Below, piece by piece: positions 6,381 to 7,389 of a stretch of DNA of 7,389 nt. Source of the stretch: FEN-727 sp036508635. Lineage in GTDB: Bacteria; Actinomycetota; Geothermincolia; Fen-727; Anoxymicrobiaceae. The notes below the pieces were generated by a model. That model was not told where the DNA came from and did not search any database. It saw only the letters and a list, made by a program, of their open reading frames with translations. Where the stretch lies: positions 1 to 7,389 of the forward strand of contig DATCGY010000121.1 in NCBI GenBank assembly GCA_036508635.1. Reading direction: 5' to 3'. The position numbers and the translations under genes were made by a program. Each line of letters starts with the position of its first letter. Position 1 is the stretch's first letter.

Positions 6381-6402
6381 TACGTGCCTTATAATGCACG
6401 TA
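6381..6402 (+). promoter_or_regulatory. Putative ZIP promoter -10 inside a 7-bp inverted repeat (candidate operator)
   Basis: TATAAT at 6390-6395 lies 71 bp before the ZIP start codon on its strand. It is enclosed by perfect 7-bp arms, TACGTGC and GCACGTA, separated by 8 bases. No TTGACA-like hexamer sits 16-18 bp upstream, where the sequence is GC-rich, so the promoter may be weak or activator-dependent, or the repeat may be a repressor site that occludes the -10. A metal-responsive regulator would fit the downstream transporter, but the repeat does not match a Zur, Fur or MntR consensus that I can recall. Confidence 0.45.
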
Positions 6403-6466
6403 CCGGTTTTTCGCGGAAACGTTCTCGGACGGTGGACCTGCGGTCCCGTTCGATGGAGATGGTTAT

Positions 6467-7252
6467 ATGTGGAAAGCGCTCCTCTACGGTTTCATAGCGA
6501 GCAGCTCGCTCGTGATCGGTGCGATTATCGCCGTCGTGCTGGGTGACCTGCCGGAGCGGCGCCAGAGGACTGTCACAAAGATAAACAAGAGCGTTCTGGC
6601 ATTCGGCGCGGGTATACTTCTCTGCACGCTATCCTTCAACCTGATGGAAGACGCTTTTCGCAAAGGCGGCTACGACCACGCTATACTCGGGTTCCTCGCG
6701 GGCGCTCTGCTGTTCGTTGTGTGTGACTTCTTCATCGACCGTCTCGGCTCCGGCTGGGAGCTCCTGCTGGGAGCGCTGCTCGACGGCGTCCCGGAGTCGG
6801 CGGTCATCGGCATCGGGCTCGTTGCGACCAAGGGTCTGGGATTCCTGATGATGATCGCGGTATTCCTGAGCAACCTCCCTGAATCCCTGTCCGGCGCGAG
6901 GGACATGCTCGACCCGCCCATGAAAAACCAGAGACACTATCCGGCGCGAGAGACGCTTGGCCTCTGGACAGCCGTTGCTGCCATCTGCTTCGTTTCGACG
7001 ATCGTCGGGTATACCGTCTTCGGAAAGAGCTCGCCAAGCTTCGTCGCTTTCATGCTCGCGGTCGCCGCCGGCGCGATACTCGCCATGGTGACACACACCA
7101 TGATACCCGAGGCGTTCAGCGGGCTTCCAAAGTCGGCGGAGAAAAGCAGGCTTCCCGGCAAGCGCGCACTGAGGGTATATGACAAGATCGAAGCGATGGC
7201 AGTAGTAGGAGGCTTCCTTGTAGCTTTCATCCTTTCCAAGGTCACCGGCTAG
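6467..7252 (+). CDS. ZIP-family metal transporter (DGxPES/NLPES variant)
   Basis: This 261-residue integral membrane protein has about eight hydrophobic segments (roughly 5-26, 42-60, 72-91, 97-120, 123-144, 166-186, 190-210, 244-258), the ZIP topology for importing Zn2+, Fe2+ or Mn2+ into the cytoplasm. The paired metal motifs of TM4 and TM5 are recognisable as DGVPES (106-111) and SNLPES (135-140). E110 and E139 are kept, but the usual His (TM4) and His or Gln (TM5) are Asp and Ser. Other conserved polar sites are E61 after TM2 (LMEDAF) and H210 and E215 in VTHTMIPEAF. The TM5-TM6 loop (145-163) is short and lacks the His-rich cluster of many ZIPs. The ATG at 6467 has GGAG (6455-6458) 8 nt upstream. 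It is divergent from the kinase and followed 37 bp later by the dehydrogenase gene. The family is secure; metal specificity and direction of transport are not. Confidence 0.88.
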   Translation: MWKALLYGFIASSSLVIGAIIAVVLGDLPERRQRTVTKINKSVLAFGAGILLCTLSFNLMEDAFRKGGYDHAILGFLAGALLFVVCDFFIDRLGSGWELLLGALLDGVPESAVIGIGLVATKGLGFLMMIAVFLSNLPESLSGARDMLDPPMKNQRHYPARETLGLWTAVAAICFVSTIVGYTVFGKSSPSFVAFMLAVAAGAILAMVTHTMIPEAFSGLPKSAEKSRLPGKRALRVYDKIEAMAVVGGFLVAFILSKVTG

Positions 7253-7289
7253 CCGTCGGTTGGAGGCGGCCGCGACAGAGGGGGTCACT

Positions 7290-7389
7290 TTGGAGATAGA
7301 AAAGGTCTTCGTTGTAGGCGCCGGGTATATGGGAAACGGAATCGCGCAGATGGCCGCCCTCGCGGGGTACGCCGTAGTAATGTGCGACA
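7290..7389 (+). CDS. 3-hydroxyacyl-CoA dehydrogenase, NAD-binding N-terminus (3'-partial)
   Basis: Only 33 codons lie in the window before it is cut. They read EIEKVFVVGAGYMGNGIAQM and continue AALAGYAVVMCD, the first beta-alpha-beta unit of a Rossmann fold with the GxGxxG dinucleotide signature (GAGYMG). The GNGIAQ-AA-AGY context is typical of 3-hydroxybutyryl-CoA/3-hydroxyacyl-CoA dehydrogenases (Hbd, PaaH, FadB N-domain), which interconvert 3-hydroxyacyl-CoA and acetoacyl-CoA with NAD(H). The acidic D after the second strand suggests an NAD preference. The start is a TTG at 7290 with a GAGGGG Shine-Dalgarno (7278-7283) 6 nt upstream; another in-frame TTG at 7260 has no Shine-Dalgarno and would add residues before the usual N-terminus. 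It follows the ZIP gene by 37 bp. Whether it is a stand-alone enzyme or the front of a longer fusion cannot be seen. Confidence 0.85.
   Translation, partial: MEIEKVFVVGAGYMGNGIAQMAALAGYAVVMCD

Larger units (their letters stand above)
6179..6466. promoter_or_regulatory. Divergent intergenic region (kinase/ZIP), rich in inverted repeats
   Basis: This 288-bp spacer contains no convincing gene. Going left to right it holds: GGGCT-TAAG-AGCCC at 6194-6207 in the kinase leader; CATCTTG (6219-6225) paired with CAAGATG (6240-6246); ACCGGACG (6300-6307) paired with CGTCCGGT (6326-6333); the 14-bp palindrome GGTGTGATCACACC at 6331-6344; and TACGTGC (6381-6387) paired with GCACGTA (6396-6402) around a TATAAT box. 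It must carry promoters for both flanking genes. Only the ZIP-side -10 is clear, and I find no good -35 on either strand. Confidence 0.6.

Noticed and set aside
6307..6546. Small plus-strand ORF in the kinase/ZIP spacer
   Set aside because: It overlaps the start of the ZIP gene in another frame and covers the promoter and inverted repeats. It has no clear Shine-Dalgarno or domain.
7246..7255. CGGCTAGCCG palindrome spanning the ZIP stop codon
   Set aside because: A perfect 10-bp palindrome, but it has no loop and no following T-run. A short GC palindrome is expected by chance in such sequence.
1..7389. Defence system, CRISPR array, prophage or insertion sequence
   Set aside because: There are no spaced direct repeats, transposase or integrase motifs, terminal repeats, or tRNA/attachment sites visible on either strand.

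Overview
The window is a GC-rich stretch of bacterial chromosome with seven protein genes, two of them cut by the window edges. I see no RNA gene, insertion sequence, phage gene or CRISPR array. Bacterial features are a TetR-type regulator, purine-rich Shine-Dalgarno sequences before GTG, TTG and ATG starts, and TATAAT-like -10 boxes. A Pro/Gln-rich membrane protein with an FLPW motif, a MEDS-type histidine kinase and radical-type acyl-CoA chemistry would suit an anaerobic or facultative, possibly actinobacterial, lineage. That placement is weak inference; nothing here fixes the taxon.

Layout from left to right. (1) At 2-646 (+) is the C-terminal part of a small multi-spanning membrane protein with a disordered Pro/Gln-rich N-terminus. 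(2) At 639-2988 (-) is a two-gene unit: an HpaB/4-hydroxybutyryl-CoA dehydratase-family flavo-iron-sulfur protein, followed 55 bp later by a TIM-barrel amidohydrolase (amidohydrolase-2 type). (3) The AT-rich spacer 2989-3101 separates that unit from a divergent TetR-type regulator at 3102-3845 (+). (4) At 3882-4826 (+) is an AlkA/OGG-like HhH-GPD DNA glycosylase, 36 bp behind the regulator. (5) At 4841-6178 (-) is a soluble MEDS-domain histidine kinase, convergent with the glycosylase. (6) The 288-bp spacer 6179-6466 is rich in inverted repeats. (7) At 6467-7252 (+) is a ZIP-family metal transporter with Asp and Ser where the usual TM4 and TM5 His (or Gln) ligands sit. (8) At 7290 (+) is the first 33 codons of a 3-hydroxyacyl-CoA dehydrogenase, running off the end.

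How the genes may work together. The divergent regulator, dehydratase-like gene and amidohydrolase form the one coherent module: a ligand-responsive repressor that probably controls an acyl-CoA or hydroxy-acid catabolic step. The dehydratase-like protein keeps all four [4Fe-4S] ligand positions known from Clostridium aminobutyricum 4-hydroxybutyryl-CoA dehydratase. By my hand alignment it differs at several second-shell or catalytic positions, so it is probably not a plain 4-hydroxybutyryl-CoA dehydratase. This is the best candidate in the window for undescribed chemistry. The 3-hydroxyacyl-CoA dehydrogenase at the right edge is compatible with CoA-ester metabolism, but four unrelated genes separate it from the module. 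The glycosylase, kinase and transporter look like independent housekeeping or sensory functions.
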